Source: Syntrophomonas sp.
GTDB lineage: Bacteria; Bacillota; Syntrophomonadia; Syntrophomonadales; Syntrophomonadaceae
Reading direction: 5' to 3'
Assembly (NCBI GenBank): GCA_016841245.1
Contig: JAENZN010000009.1
Coordinates: 1 to 64,000, forward strand
Length of the DNA stretch: 64,000 nt
Shown here: piece after piece, positions 8,839-17,245 of the stretch
Layout: every line of letters starts with the position of its first letter
Numbering within the stretch: the first letter of the stretch is position 1
Notes under the pieces: model-generated
What the model saw: only the letters and a program-made list of their open reading frames with translations
Told to the model about the DNA's origin: nothing
Database searches by the model: none
Made by a program: the position numbers and the translations under genes

Positions 8839-10429
8839 ATTCAACCTCCTGGCCCAAAGGGATGGCTGGATAATAGTTAACCATTTCGTGGAAATCCGGC
8901 AGAATCCCAAACGGCTTCTGATCTATCTATTATATATATTTTGGATGGGTACCCTGGTTTTTAATTCAGTGATCAGGTACCGGCATGTCAGTGATATGCA
9001 ATTGCAGTCAGGTCCGGAAATACTTGGAGCGGTATTTGCGGGGTTAGGCACTGCATTTATTTTATTTTTCTTGTATCGCGGTACCAAGGAGTCTTCCACC
9101 TTCTTTTCTATGGGAGATGTACATTTCTTATTTCCGGCTCCCGTATCCCCTAAAAAGGTTTTACTTTATAGCATGGTTAAGCAAAGTTTAATAAATTTTC
9201 TTCTTTATGGCATTTTTATTCTGGCTTTCATGCCTATGATAATAGATATTGTAAGTGTAAAACTGGAATATCTTCCTTTTATGTACCTGGGCTATATTGG
9301 CCTGGTCCTGGTTATCGGACCTTTGAAATTTTTGGTTTTTGCTATTGGGAGTAAATATAGTATCCAGCCGCGATTGCAACGAGGACTTTTAGCACTGATG
9401 GCTGTCTTCATCTTATATCTGCTAGCTAGTATTATATCCGCTGGGAACCTGATGCAAGCGCTGTTGGAGGGTTTGAATGCTTCCTTTATAAATTACCTGC
9501 CCGTCATTGGCTGGAGCAAAGTGGCATTTATGACCGCTGTTACCGGGTACAGTACTTACAGTATGGTCGCACTCATCCTTCAGTTTGTATTTCTGCTTGG
9601 CTGTATAGTCATTTCATACTATATAGCTGATGACTACTATGAAGATACCCTGAAAGCTACCGAACAGCGAAGCCTCCGCAAGAAACGCAAGGAGGGGGCA
9701 GAAAAACCTCAGCGTTCACCCTTTCTCTTTGGCAAAAGAAAGAATTTAATTGTTAAAAAGGTTGGAACCGGACCCTGGGCCCTTTTCTGGCGCAGTAAGC
9801 TGGAATACAGCCGAAGCGACTTCCATCCTTACCTGGGACTTTTGACCATATTATTTTTGCTGGTGGGAATAGCTGCTGGGATCTTTACCGGCAAACAGGC
9901 GGATGGTTTAACTTCCATCTATATGACCAATGGGATAATTGCCTACATTATTTTCATTTTCTCCGCCTCCACCGCCGGACAGCATGAATTGACCAAACCG
10001 TATGTCTTTCTAATTCCCGGTTCCAATCTGCTTAAGATAGTCAGCACCAATCTGCTGGATATACTGAGGATGAGCGTAAACAGTCTGGCACTGAATATTC
10101 CCCTCGGGATACTGCTTGAGGTTCCGATTCATATAATAGTAATCATGGTCATATTTATGGTGAGTTTCTATACTTTAAATTTGAGTTCCAACTATTTAAT
10201 CCGTATTATCTTTCCTAATGCCCTGGACCAAAAGGCCCTGTATCCATTATTCCTCATGCTGCAGATATTACTGCTCTTATTACCCGGACTAATAGTTGGG
10301 GGAGCTTTGGCTCTGATCTACCAGAACCCGCTGCTGGCTTTTGCAGGCATCTCGCTGGTCAACATAATTATTATAGGAGTACTGCTGCTGCTGTCTAATG
10401 CGGTTTTTGCCAGACTGGAATGGAGGTGA
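8831..10429 (+). CDS. ABC exporter membrane subunit (large ABC-2-like)
   Basis: A 532-aa polytopic protein with about 12 hydrophobic segments in two groups. They are separated by a cytoplasmic charged stretch near residues 275-305 (RSLRKKRKEGAEKPQR). The length and arrangement match the 'putative ABC exporter' permease family paired with such ATPases. It overlaps the ATPase by 8 nt and should form the exporter with it. Confidence 0.8.
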   Translation: MNEFNLLAQRDGWIIVNHFVEIRQNPKRLLIYLLYIFWMGTLVFNSVIRYRHVSDMQLQSGPEILGAVFAGLGTAFILFFLYRGTKESSTFFSMGDVHFLFPAPVSPKKVLLYSMVKQSLINFLLYGIFILAFMPMIIDIVSVKLEYLPFMYLGYIGLVLVIGPLKFLVFAIGSKYSIQPRLQRGLLALMAVFILYLLASIISAGNLMQALLEGLNASFINYLPVIGWSKVAFMTAVTGYSTYSMVALILQFVFLLGCIVISYYIADDYYEDTLKATEQRSLRKKRKEGAEKPQRSPFLFGKRKNLIVKKVGTGPWALFWRSKLEYSRSDFHPYLGLLTILFLLVGIAAGIFTGKQADGLTSIYMTNGIIAYIIFIFSASTAGQHELTKPYVFLIPGSNLLKIVSTNLLDILRMSVNSLALNIPLGILLEVPIHIIVIMVIFMVSFYTLNLSSNYLIRIIFPNALDQKALYPLFLMLQILLLLLPGLIVGGALALIYQNPLLAFAGISLVNIIIIGVLLLLSNAVFARLEWR

Positions 10430-10518
10430 AACAGTCAGGGGACGATTCATAGTTTGAAGAAATCAGCAAACCAACACCAGGTTCGTGCACGATATACCAC
10501 TTAGGAGGGGAATGTGAA

Positions 10519-10953
10519 TTGAAAAAAACACCGATATTAAAATATCTGGCTTTTGCACTAGTCTTATATGGCTTGTTTATTGGCAGTCAATTTCTGATGG
10601 AGCATTTGTCGGAATTGAATAAGAGTACTTATCAGTGGGGACGCACAATATATGTAGTAATGATATTCACTTCAATGTTAATCGGATTGCTTCTGGGGAT
10701 AGAGAATCTAGGGCGGCCAGCATCTAATGAGAAAGGTTCCTGGAAAATCAATTGGCAGCGGTTTTTGATATTAGGTCTGCCGGCATTAATTATTATTATA
10801 AACTTTACTTTATCTCTATACGGTATCCCCAGTCTGCTTTTCAAATTCAGCAAATGGTATATATTTATCAAATCCGAGTTTATAATGATGAGTTCTGTGA
10901 TCCTGGGCTATATATTGGGGAGCAGTTTTTACCGGGATGAATCAAGTCATTAA
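10519..10953 (+). CDS. 144-aa membrane protein, copy 1 of a duplicate pair
   Basis: Starts at TTG 10519 behind AGGAGGGG (10503-10510). Four hydrophobic segments (about residues 8-27, 43-60, 77-100, 118-135) with a short charged tail. It is near-identical at the N-terminus to the 144-aa gene at 13740 (identical from YLAFALVLYGLFIGSQFL) and diverges more in the middle. The shared upstream DNA (CCAGGTTCGTG...GGAGGGGAATGTGAA) shows that the duplicated unit includes the leader. No family recognised. Confidence 0.65.
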   Translation: MKKTPILKYLAFALVLYGLFIGSQFLMEHLSELNKSTYQWGRTIYVVMIFTSMLIGLLLGIENLGRPASNEKGSWKINWQRFLILGLPALIIIINFTLSLYGIPSLLFKFSKWYIFIKSEFIMMSSVILGYILGSSFYRDESSH

Positions 10954-10988
10954 GCAAGTAAAGTCATGCAAATCTGGAGGGGAGCATT

Positions 10989-11344
10989 TTGAAAAGCACT
11001 ATCGTTTTAATTTCATTTCTTCTTATTATATCTGATACCTTATCGGGATGTTCAGATTCACAGCAGTCCAAACGAGATAACCTGAAGGAGTATATGCTTT
11101 ATTAGAGTCCTGGGATATTTCAGAGGAAGAATACTTTTTATTAATGAAAGACTGCTTTGCCGACAGCATGTCCAAAGCAAATTGGGGTGTTTATTCAGAA
11201 AATTATACAGATATTCCTGAAAAACAAGAAGGATATGTAGTAGAAAGTCCCTTGTGGATTGATGAGAATATAATAGCGCCGCTTTTAGAAAATGCTAAAG
11301 TGGAAATTACTACAGAAGGACTTCAACTGGGGATTATTAATTAA
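10989..11344 (+). pseudogene. Frameshifted small lipoprotein gene
   Basis: TTG 10989, behind GGAGGGG, encodes a lipoprotein signal with lipobox LSGC, then stops at 11103-11105. From about 11090 the other frame continues without a break as YALLESWDISEEEYFLL... to TAA 11342-11344. The frame change equals a single lost nucleotide near 11087-11095. Joined, the product would be about 118 aa. It sits right after the 144-aa membrane protein. Either the gene is inactivated, or the single-base change is a sequencing error. Confidence 0.6.
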
Positions 11345-11562
11345 ATTGAAACAATTAAATATATTTTGCCCTGGATATTTTATGCATTATTTGTCATTTT
11401 AGGAAGGTGTCCCGGTTTTTTTATAGAAAGTAATAATAAAAAAAGGCCCTCTATCTGCATTGTCCTCACACGCTCCGTTGCAGGGGAATCCTTTACCAGG
11501 AGGTGGTAATTTCCACAAGCATATCCGTTTTATGTTATTACAAAACTAAAGGAGTGATGATC

Positions 11563-13350
11563 ATGTTTACAATTAGAAAACGCCGGCCTGTTATTATTCT
11601 GGCTATAGCGCTGATAATGGTTTTGCTTTCTAACTCTGTACTCATCGCAGCTCCGAGGGATCTCACTGATGCCGAAAAGGAACGCATTAAGTCAGCAGCT
11701 GAGTTTCTTTCTAATAATGGAGAAGAAGAGTGGTCTGATGATGTCAGCAAATGGTTAAAGGAAGGTCGTATAAAATCCGATCCAGATATGGCATCTGGTA
11801 CCAATGCCACAACCTCACGTGATGGTACGATAACTATCAGGGGAGCTTTGATGGCATCTTTAACAAAGGAAGAATCTGCTTCGGGACTTGAAACCTGGAA
11901 GAAAGATCTGGACCTGGCCCGCTTGCTCATTCATGAAAAAACCCATGCTCACTATCAGGCTCCAGGCAGCCCTACTTTCCAGGAAGATGGCCATCAAGCC
12001 AGTGATTGGTTAGATACAGCCAATGCCTACCGTCATTGCCGAGGTCCAGAGGCTACTGAAATGGAGGCTTACTACAATTTCATCATGGTTCTGCTCACCT
12101 GGTATAAAGACACATTAATCCAGGAGCAGCAGGTGACAACGCATTTGACCAATCAGCAGCTGCCTGACGATGAACGCGCAGCTCTTCAGGAGGCTAAAGC
12201 CGAACTCACAGATAGAAAACAATTCCTAATTGATTTAATCCAAAAATGGGTTAATACCTTAAAAGACCATAATTATGAGAAGGGATCATACCTGGCAGAT
12301 GCTTTCAAGCTAATTGAGGATGAAGAGGGATCGGAAGCGGATAAACTGGGAGCCAAAATTGATGAGTTATTGGAACGTATTGAAAACCTCTTTGGAGAAG
12401 ACGGGGCCTACGAACGGGCCCGGACTGCAGTTATGGAGACTACCAAAAATCCTATTACGGTTACTTTAGAGGATTTGACTGAAGAAATTAACTATACTGA
12501 TGGTATTATTATATTACCATTAGAACCTACTGAAGATCAGGAATATGAACTGGAATTATGCCTTTATGATCCCTATCCGCCTGCTCCAGAAGGTTTTGAA
12601 CCAGTACTGCTGGCAGGGACTGAATCCCCGGTGTTTGGAATTTCTTCCGAACAGATGACCAGTGATGGTGAAGACTTATACATAACAGTGATTCTGCAAA
12701 TGGAGATGTCTGGTCAGGAAGATATCAGCCTGTATTCTTATGGGCTAAATAAACCACCGGTATGGGAACGGGTGCCTGAACAAAGTCTGGATACAGAATC
12801 TGGTATGATTAAGGCAGTCATCCCGTCAAATGGTATCTTCGCCGTACTCTCAGGTTCAGGCGACATCCCCGATGATGGTATCGTTGATCCGGTCAGTGAT
12901 GACATCGAGATTGATAATGCTGATAGTGCGGCTGAAACCACGGTTAATGAACCGCCTCTCTCGAACAGCATTAGTGCAGTCCTTTCCATCGGTTCCACCA
13001 CTTACACAGTCAATGGGAAAAGCTATGCTATGGATGCCGCTCCCTACATCAAAGATGATCGCACTTATGTGCCGGTTCGCTACCTGGCCTATGCCCTGGG
13101 ACTTGATGACAGTAATATAAGCTGGGATAATGAAAGCCGTACCGCCATTCTTTACGATGGCCAAACCCGAGTTGAATTAACTATTGGGGTTTCTCAAATC
13201 ATAATAAACGGAACAGCTTCAAGTATAGACGTCGCCCCGGAGATAAGCAATGATCGTACCATGCTGCCAGCCCGTTTTGTTGCTGAAGCCTTTGGAGCTG
13301 AAGTGGGATGGGATTCAGATACTAGAAGTGTAAACGTATGGTTAGAATAA
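11563..13350 (+). CDS. Secreted HExxH metalloprotein with C-terminal copper-amine-oxidase-N modules
   Basis: 595 aa from ATG 11563, chosen because AAAGGAG (11549-11555) fits it. Signal peptide about residues 5-30 (VIILAIALIMVLLSNSVLIAAP). The helix LLIHEKTHAHYQ gives a zinc-protease HExxH (His124, Glu125, His128), and MEAYYNFI about 50 residues later offers a possible third ligand Glu. Middle region: charged helices, then a beta-rich stretch. The last 115 residues are two copper-amine-oxidase-N modules (DDRTYVPVRYLAYALG; NDRTMLPARFVAEAFG), likely for wall attachment. Proteolysis is inferred from the motif only and the substrate is unknown. It lies between the two copies of the 144-aa gene. 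Confidence 0.72.
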   Translation: MFTIRKRRPVIILAIALIMVLLSNSVLIAAPRDLTDAEKERIKSAAEFLSNNGEEEWSDDVSKWLKEGRIKSDPDMASGTNATTSRDGTITIRGALMASLTKEESASGLETWKKDLDLARLLIHEKTHAHYQAPGSPTFQEDGHQASDWLDTANAYRHCRGPEATEMEAYYNFIMVLLTWYKDTLIQEQQVTTHLTNQQLPDDERAALQEAKAELTDRKQFLIDLIQKWVNTLKDHNYEKGSYLADAFKLIEDEEGSEADKLGAKIDELLERIENLFGEDGAYERARTAVMETTKNPITVTLEDLTEEINYTDGIIILPLEPTEDQEYELELCLYDPYPPAPEGFEPVLLAGTESPVFGISSEQMTSDGEDLYITVILQMEMSGQEDISLYSYGLNKPPVWERVPEQSLDTESGMIKAVIPSNGIFAVLSGSGDIPDDGIVDPVSDDIEIDNADSAAETTVNEPPLSNSISAVLSIGSTTYTVNGKSYAMDAAPYIKDDRTYVPVRYLAYALGLDDSNISWDNESRTAILYDGQTRVELTIGVSQIIINGTASSIDVAPEISNDRTMLPARFVAEAFGAEVGWDSDTRSVNVWLE

Positions 13351-13431
13351 ATTAACCACTCCATAAGGGGTATCCCCTTATAAGGCGCTTCGTTGCGCTT
13401 TCACTGTGTTACCTATAGAATTCCCTGGACA

Positions 13432-13490
13432 CCATCGTTACCAGTGACAACCTTATTCTCAGGTTCCACTGGTAGTGATGGGATTTTTTT
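13432..13490 (+). terminator. Rho-independent terminator
   Basis: CCATCGTTACCAGTG pairs with CACTGGTAGTGATGG (two mismatches) around an inner AACC/GGTT stem, followed by seven Ts at 13484-13490. It lies about 80 nt after the metalloprotein stop. A smaller hairpin, AAGGGG/CCCCTT, lies nearer the gene at about 13367-13382. Confidence 0.75.
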
Positions 13491-13735
13491 AACACTTTTA
13501 TTATATTTATGGTATTTGCTTATCCGGCTTTTGCCAGCAGCGGGTCCGTTAAACTGATCATTAATCGTAAAGAGCAGTAACCTGACCTGACTTCGCATTT
13601 TGTAAAGAATCACATAATGGTTCCCATTCGATGGGCGGCAAAATCGTTAGGGCCGAAGTCGAATATGATTCCAAAAAGCGTGCAGTTATCGTGGGGCAGC
13701 GCCAGGTTCGTGTACGACCATTGAGGAGGGGAATG
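13486..13735 (+). pseudogene. Broken copper-amine-oxidase-N domain gene
   Basis: Three reading frames in sequence spell one decayed protein. First comes a signal-peptide end and first strand (MVFAYPAFASSGSVKLIINR, stop near 13580). A second frame then gives FVKNHIMVPIRWAAKSLG, and a third gives AEVEYDSKKRAVIVGQ. This is the order of a copper-amine-oxidase-N module (INGK..., R-x-MVPxRxxAexLG, VxYDxxxRxVxV). Its tail runs into the duplicated leader of the second 144-aa gene. Part of the same tail is also found before copy 1 (about 10470-10490), which shows what was duplicated. Confidence 0.6.
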
Positions 13736-13739
13736 TGAA

Positions 13740-14174
13740 TTGAAAAGAACACCGATGTTAAAATATCTGGCTTTTGCACTAGTCTTATATGGCTTGTTTA
13801 TTGGCAGTCAATTTCTGATAGAATCTTTATTGAAATTATATAGGATGACTTATCAGGGAGGACGTACAGTATGGTGCGTTATGATGTTAACTTCAATGTT
13901 AATCGGAGTTCTCCTGGGGATGGAAAACCCTTGGGGGACAGTATCCGAAAAAAAAGGATACTGGAAAATAAATTGGCAGCGGTTTTTAATAATTGGTATA
14001 CCAGCACTTGTAATTATAATTAACTTTATTATATATCTGTTCGGGATTCCTAGTTTTCTTTTAAAATTCAGCATAGGGAATATAATTACAAGATCCGAGT
14101 TTGTAATGATGAATTCATTGATCCTGGGCTATACATTAAGCAGCAGTTTTTACCGGGATGAATCAAGTCGTTAA
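13740..14174 (+). CDS. 144-aa membrane protein, copy 2 of a duplicate pair
   Basis: Paralogue of the gene at 10519 with the same length, the same TTG start behind GAGGAGGGG, four hydrophobic segments, and an almost identical first 28 residues and last 10 residues (FYRDESSR versus FYRDESSH). The middle has diverged (for example MENPWGTVSEKKGYWK versus IENLGRPASNEKGSWK). The pattern suggests either an older duplication with purifying selection on the ends, or partial gene conversion. Function unknown. Confidence 0.65.
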   Translation: MKRTPMLKYLAFALVLYGLFIGSQFLIESLLKLYRMTYQGGRTVWCVMMLTSMLIGVLLGMENPWGTVSEKKGYWKINWQRFLIIGIPALVIIINFIIYLFGIPSFLLKFSIGNIITRSEFVMMNSLILGYTLSSSFYRDESSR

Positions 14175-14202
14175 GCAAGTTCATGATAAAACAATGCTTA
14201 AG

Positions 14203-14232
14203 GAGCAGCAGGGGAGGTCAGGTCTGCTGCTC
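14203..14232. terminator. Bidirectional terminator between convergent genes
   Basis: GAGCAGCA (14203-14210) and TGCTGCTC (14225-14232) form an 8-bp stem between the convergent 144-aa gene and the ABC permease gene. Confidence 0.55.
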
Positions 14233-14263
14233 TTGCTTTCAGTCTTATTTTCACTTCGATAGT

Positions 14264-15322
14264 CTACCTTCCCAACTTTATATAATATACCAAAGCACTG
14301 AGCAGAATAATTACCAGATATGCGATTATGAAAGTTATCACCATGGAGCCCCAAAAGCCAGCTATGCTTGAAGCCCCCATGGAGGCATTGCCCACAGCAA
14401 TTATAGCCGCCAGAACAATCTGTGCTATGTGAGTTGCATTGCCGGACATAAGCATCTGACCGTTGTTTTCCAGGGGGTTGTTTTGAAAGCATTTCACTGC
14501 CAGCATAATAAACAACCCCATCAGAAGAATTAGTATGCAGGTTTCCAGCGGGTAATTGGGGCAGTGTTTAACGGCGGCTGCTGCATTTTGCATATATTCA
14601 CTATCCCTGCTTATGTAAGCTGGTATAGTGAGATAATGGATTATCATATTCACTTTCGATATGAAAGCCGGGGAAAAATTAAAGATTTGGATGGTATTGA
14701 AGTTTATAATCATGGCCCCAAGCATCGATGGCAAACCTGTGGACAGCATAGCCAAACAAAGAGCTGAAAGGAGATGTCCGGTAAAAGATGCAATCATGAG
14801 ACCCAGGCTGAAAAGGGCTAGAAAAGCTGCTGTAGTAAGCACGGCCCACTTAAGAACTAGTCCCGTACTGTAAGTAACTGGCAGCAGCAGCCCGGCTATA
14901 ATCATAAACAGGGCATTGATGGCTACGATTCCCATTATAGCTGCGCTCCCGGTCAGGAATTTGGCAGTAATAATCTCCGTTCTGCTCACCGGTGTGCTGA
15001 CCAGATAGTTCAAACTTCCTGACCTTTCCTGAACCAGAATGGTAACCCCCAGTAAGATAACAATATACATTCCCACCTGTTCCAAGGTGTTATGATATGA
15101 AGCGGAAAATAGTCCACTTATGTTACCCAGTGCATGAGCAACAGTATATCTGCCTGCATCTGCCCCAATCAGACCCTTAATGCCGTATCCAAGCGGTTTA
15201 ATAAGAGGATCATAACTCATTATCAGGAACGCGGCTAAGAAATACATCCGATTCTGCTGCCATTCCTTCCACAACAGGCCCTTATTGGCCGGCAGGTTAA
15301 GATTTTTAAATGGCGTAATCAT
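14264..15322 (-). CDS. ABC-2-type transporter membrane subunit
   Basis: 352-aa permease with about six to seven membrane spans. The N-terminal LLWKEWQQNRMYFL is a typical amphipathic start of ABC-2 membrane subunits, and QERSGSLNYLVSTPVSRTEI is the conserved cytoplasmic loop that contacts the ATPase. It is the last gene of a GntR - ATPase - permease operon and overlaps the ATPase gene by 17 nt. The substrate is unknown. YtrA-type operons in related Firmicutes answer to cell-wall antibiotics. Confidence 0.85.
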   Translation of the reverse strand: MITPFKNLNLPANKGLLWKEWQQNRMYFLAAFLIMSYDPLIKPLGYGIKGLIGADAGRYTVAHALGNISGLFSASYHNTLEQVGMYIVILLGVTILVQERSGSLNYLVSTPVSRTEIITAKFLTGSAAIMGIVAINALFMIIAGLLLPVTYSTGLVLKWAVLTTAAFLALFSLGLMIASFTGHLLSALCLAMLSTGLPSMLGAMIINFNTIQIFNFSPAFISKVNMIIHYLTIPAYISRDSEYMQNAAAAVKHCPNYPLETCILILLMGLFIMLAVKCFQNNPLENNGQMLMSGNATHIAQIVLAAIIAVGNASMGASSIAGFWGSMVITFIIAYLVIILLSALVYYIKLGR

Positions 15323-16223
15323 AACTGTAACCCTCCTTTTTCATATAGGTGATAAAAACATCTTCCAGGCTGAGGTTTACAGGTTCAATAATAGCAGGGT
15401 TAAGATCAGCCAGGGCCTTTCTGAATGCTTGTTGGTCACCGCTGACAGTAAAGGTATAGATTTTACCCTGCTGTTCCACTTCTATTAAGCCGGGCAGGGA
15501 ATCGATCACTTTTTCTCCCAGATTGTCTGTAGCAAAAACCACCTGCGATTTGTGTATAGAGCTCTTCAACTCATCAACAGAACAAGTTAACAGTAATTTG
15601 CCCTGGTTTATTACTGCAATATGATCTGCCGTCTGTTCCAGATCATTTAGGTTATGTGAAGAATAGAGGACAGTGGTTCCTCCCTCGGCAGCCTCATCTA
15701 TCATAGCTTTCAAGAAGGCGCGCCGTGCTACCGGGTCTAACCCTGCGGTAGGTTCATCCAGTATCAAAACCTGGGGTCTGATTGATAGAGCCAGGACCAG
15801 TGCGGTTCTGACTTTCATACCCCTGGATAGGGTTCTTACTCTTTTGCCGGTAGGGATCTTGAAATAATTACATAAAGTCCGGCATTTACTTTCATCCCAG
15901 TTTTTATAAAGTTTTTGAGCCAGGGTAAACATTTCTTTAACTTTGAACATAGGGTACATGCTAGGGAAATCTGGTACATATCCTACTTGCTGTCTGATAT
16001 CCGGGCCTGCATCCTGGATACTTTTACCCAGGATGCAGGCATCGCCTCGATCCGGCAGCAGAATTCCCATTAAAGTCTGCAAGAGGGTAGATTTACCTGC
16101 CCCGTTGGGGCCTATTAATCCAAAAATGCTGCCCTGAGGTATTGACAGGGACAGTTGGTCAATAGCCATAATTCCATCATAGGATTTTGAAAGTTCACAT
16201 ATATCGATTGCCGGTAATTCCAT
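15306..16223 (-). CDS. ABC transporter ATP-binding subunit
   Basis: 305 aa if started at ATG 16223, just after the GntR stop codon. An upstream GTG at 16253 inside the GntR gene is less likely. Walker A GPNGAGKST, signature LSRGMK, Walker B VLILDEP, and the switch SSHNLND are intact. The C-terminal 80 residues form the accessory domain seen in YtrB/BcrA-type ATPases. It should drive the permease encoded directly after it. Confidence 0.88.
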   Translation of the reverse strand: MELPAIDICELSKSYDGIMAIDQLSLSIPQGSIFGLIGPNGAGKSTLLQTLMGILLPDRGDACILGKSIQDAGPDIRQQVGYVPDFPSMYPMFKVKEMFTLAQKLYKNWDESKCRTLCNYFKIPTGKRVRTLSRGMKVRTALVLALSIRPQVLILDEPTAGLDPVARRAFLKAMIDEAAEGGTTVLYSSHNLNDLEQTADHIAVINQGKLLLTCSVDELKSSIHKSQVVFATDNLGEKVIDSLPGLIEVEQQGKIYTFTVSGDQQAFRKALADLNPAIIEPVNLSLEDVFITYMKKEGYSYDYAI

Positions 16224-16225
16224 TC

Positions 16226-16621
16226 CTAAATATCCCTCCGCTCTTTTTCCCACTCCTCCATAGTCTCTAAAAACAAGGTTTTTAATTCATCTGGTCCGAT
16301 CCCCAAATGAAATGCATCTACTCTGAGTCTATCCAATGAAGGTTTAAGCAGCTTCTTAAGTGCTTCGTTCCCCGGCGAGGCTTTACGCTCGGCTATAAAG
16401 GTACCACGAGAGCGCATAGTTACTATAACCCCTTCCTGCTCCAGTTTTTGATATGCTTTGGCTATGGTGTTGGGATTTATGGTAAGTTCTGAAGCCATTT
16501 CTCTCACAGTAGGAATTTTGTCACCGGGGTTATAAAGCCCTCGGGCCACTGCGTTTTTTACAGCATCAACTATCTGCTGATATACCGGGGTGCTGGAACG
16601 AGGATCAATATTAAGATGCAA
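16226..16621 (-). CDS. GntR-family regulator, YtrA type
   Basis: A 131-aa repressor with a winged helix (about residues 10-75; YQQIVDAVKNAVARGLYNPG, NTIAKAYQKLEQEG) and only a short C-terminal dimerisation helix. That is the YtrA subfamily, which controls adjacent ABC exporters. It is the first gene of the operon. A dyad (16636-16658) just upstream of the ATG is its likely own operator. Confidence 0.9.
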   Translation of the reverse strand: MHLNIDPRSSTPVYQQIVDAVKNAVARGLYNPGDKIPTVREMASELTINPNTIAKAYQKLEQEGVIVTMRSRGTFIAERKASPGNEALKKLLKPSLDRLRVDAFHLGIGPDELKTLFLETMEEWEKERRDI

Positions 16622-16635
16622 ATCATCACCCTCAT

Positions 16636-16658
16636 TTGTACTATTTGTAATAGTACAA
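16636..16658 (-). promoter_or_regulatory. Putative YtrA-type operator 1
   Basis: TTGTACTAT (16636-16644) and its exact complement ATAGTACAA (16650-16658) flank 5 nt, immediately upstream of the GntR start. The GTAC-containing half-site is like the one at 47427-47445, consistent with autoregulation by paralogous repressors. Confidence 0.65.
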
Positions 16659-16692
16659 GAATATCAAGGATCACAGACTCTGTCAATAGAGG

Positions 16693-16781
16693 TAGACAAG
16701 GGGCCGGTTCTTCCGTCTGGGAAATTTAACCATGCATACTTTTATCAAGCGGGAGAGACGGAAGAACCGGCCCCTTGTCTA
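16693..16781. repeat. Dispersed hairpin element E1 (GACGGTTCTT family)
   Basis: Two perfect 26-nt arms (16693-16718 and 16756-16781; core GGCCGGTTCTTCCGTCT) flank a 37-nt loop. The loop is recognisable, reversed, in E2 at 26473-26563 (shared CATGCAT-centred segment), so the two are copies of one element in opposite orientation. It lies between the GntR operon and the BlaI promoter. Confidence 0.8.
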
Positions 16782-16791
16782 AAAAAAACTG

Positions 16792-16840
16792 TTGACAAGG
16801 ATGGATTACATGTGTAAGCTTTAGGTATTACAATTGTAAT
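16792..16840 (+). promoter_or_regulatory. BlaI promoter with two operator dyads
   Basis: TTGACA (16792-16797) is a consensus -35 box. A weak -10 (TAAGCT, 16815-16820) follows at 17 bp. Two dyads of the BlaI/MecI type (TACA...TGTA) are present: TTACATGTGTAA (16806-16817), overlapping the -10 region, and the perfect palindrome ATTACAATTGTAAT (16827-16840), just downstream. Repression by the adjacent BlaI protein at both is inferred. Confidence 0.72.
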
Positions 16841-16859
16841 CGGAAAGGAGATTTTTCCA

Positions 16860-17231
16860 ATGCCAACAACACCCCAAATATCTGATGCAGAATGGCGGGT
16901 AATGAAGATTATCTGGGCTAATTCGCCCATAACTGCCAATGAAGTAATTGATAAACTGCAAGATAATACTAATTGGAAGCCCAAGACTATTAAGACTTTG
17001 ATTCGGCGCTTGGTAGATAAGAAGGCTTTAGGGTTTCACCAGGAAGGAAAATCCTACCTGTATTTTCCCATAGTTTTAGAAAGGGATTGTATCAAAGTAG
17101 AAAGTGAAATCTTCCTAAAAAAGGTATTCGACGGTTCTCTTAATCTAATGCTGGCCAACTTTATAGAAGAACAAAGGTTATCAGAAGAGGAAATAGAGGA
17201 ACTAAAAGGAATTATCGACGGGAGAAAGTAA
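16860..17231 (+). CDS. BlaI/MecI/CopY-family repressor
   Basis: A 123-aa winged-helix repressor. The family pattern is clear: ISDAEWRVMKIIW at the N-terminus, recognition helix region NWKPKTIKTLIRRLVDKKALG, and a C-terminal dimerisation helix containing EEIEELKGII. In the family the repressor is cleaved when the partner membrane receptor is activated. It is followed after 14 nt by that receptor. BlaI-type dyads lie in its own promoter. Confidence 0.92.
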   Translation: MPTTPQISDAEWRVMKIIWANSPITANEVIDKLQDNTNWKPKTIKTLIRRLVDKKALGFHQEGKSYLYFPIVLERDCIKVESEIFLKKVFDGSLNLMLANFIEEQRLSEEEIEELKGIIDGRK

Positions 17232-17245
17232 AGGAGCGGTTAATT

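Noticed and set aside
10436-10455. Further hairpin-element copy (GGGGACGATTCA) after the ABC permease
   Set aside because: Only a short partial match to the core, without a partner arm.
16693-16781. E1 as a rho-independent terminator of the GntR operon
   Set aside because: On the plus strand an A-run follows, on the minus strand no T-run follows, and the same arms recur elsewhere in unrelated settings. Treated as a repeat element.
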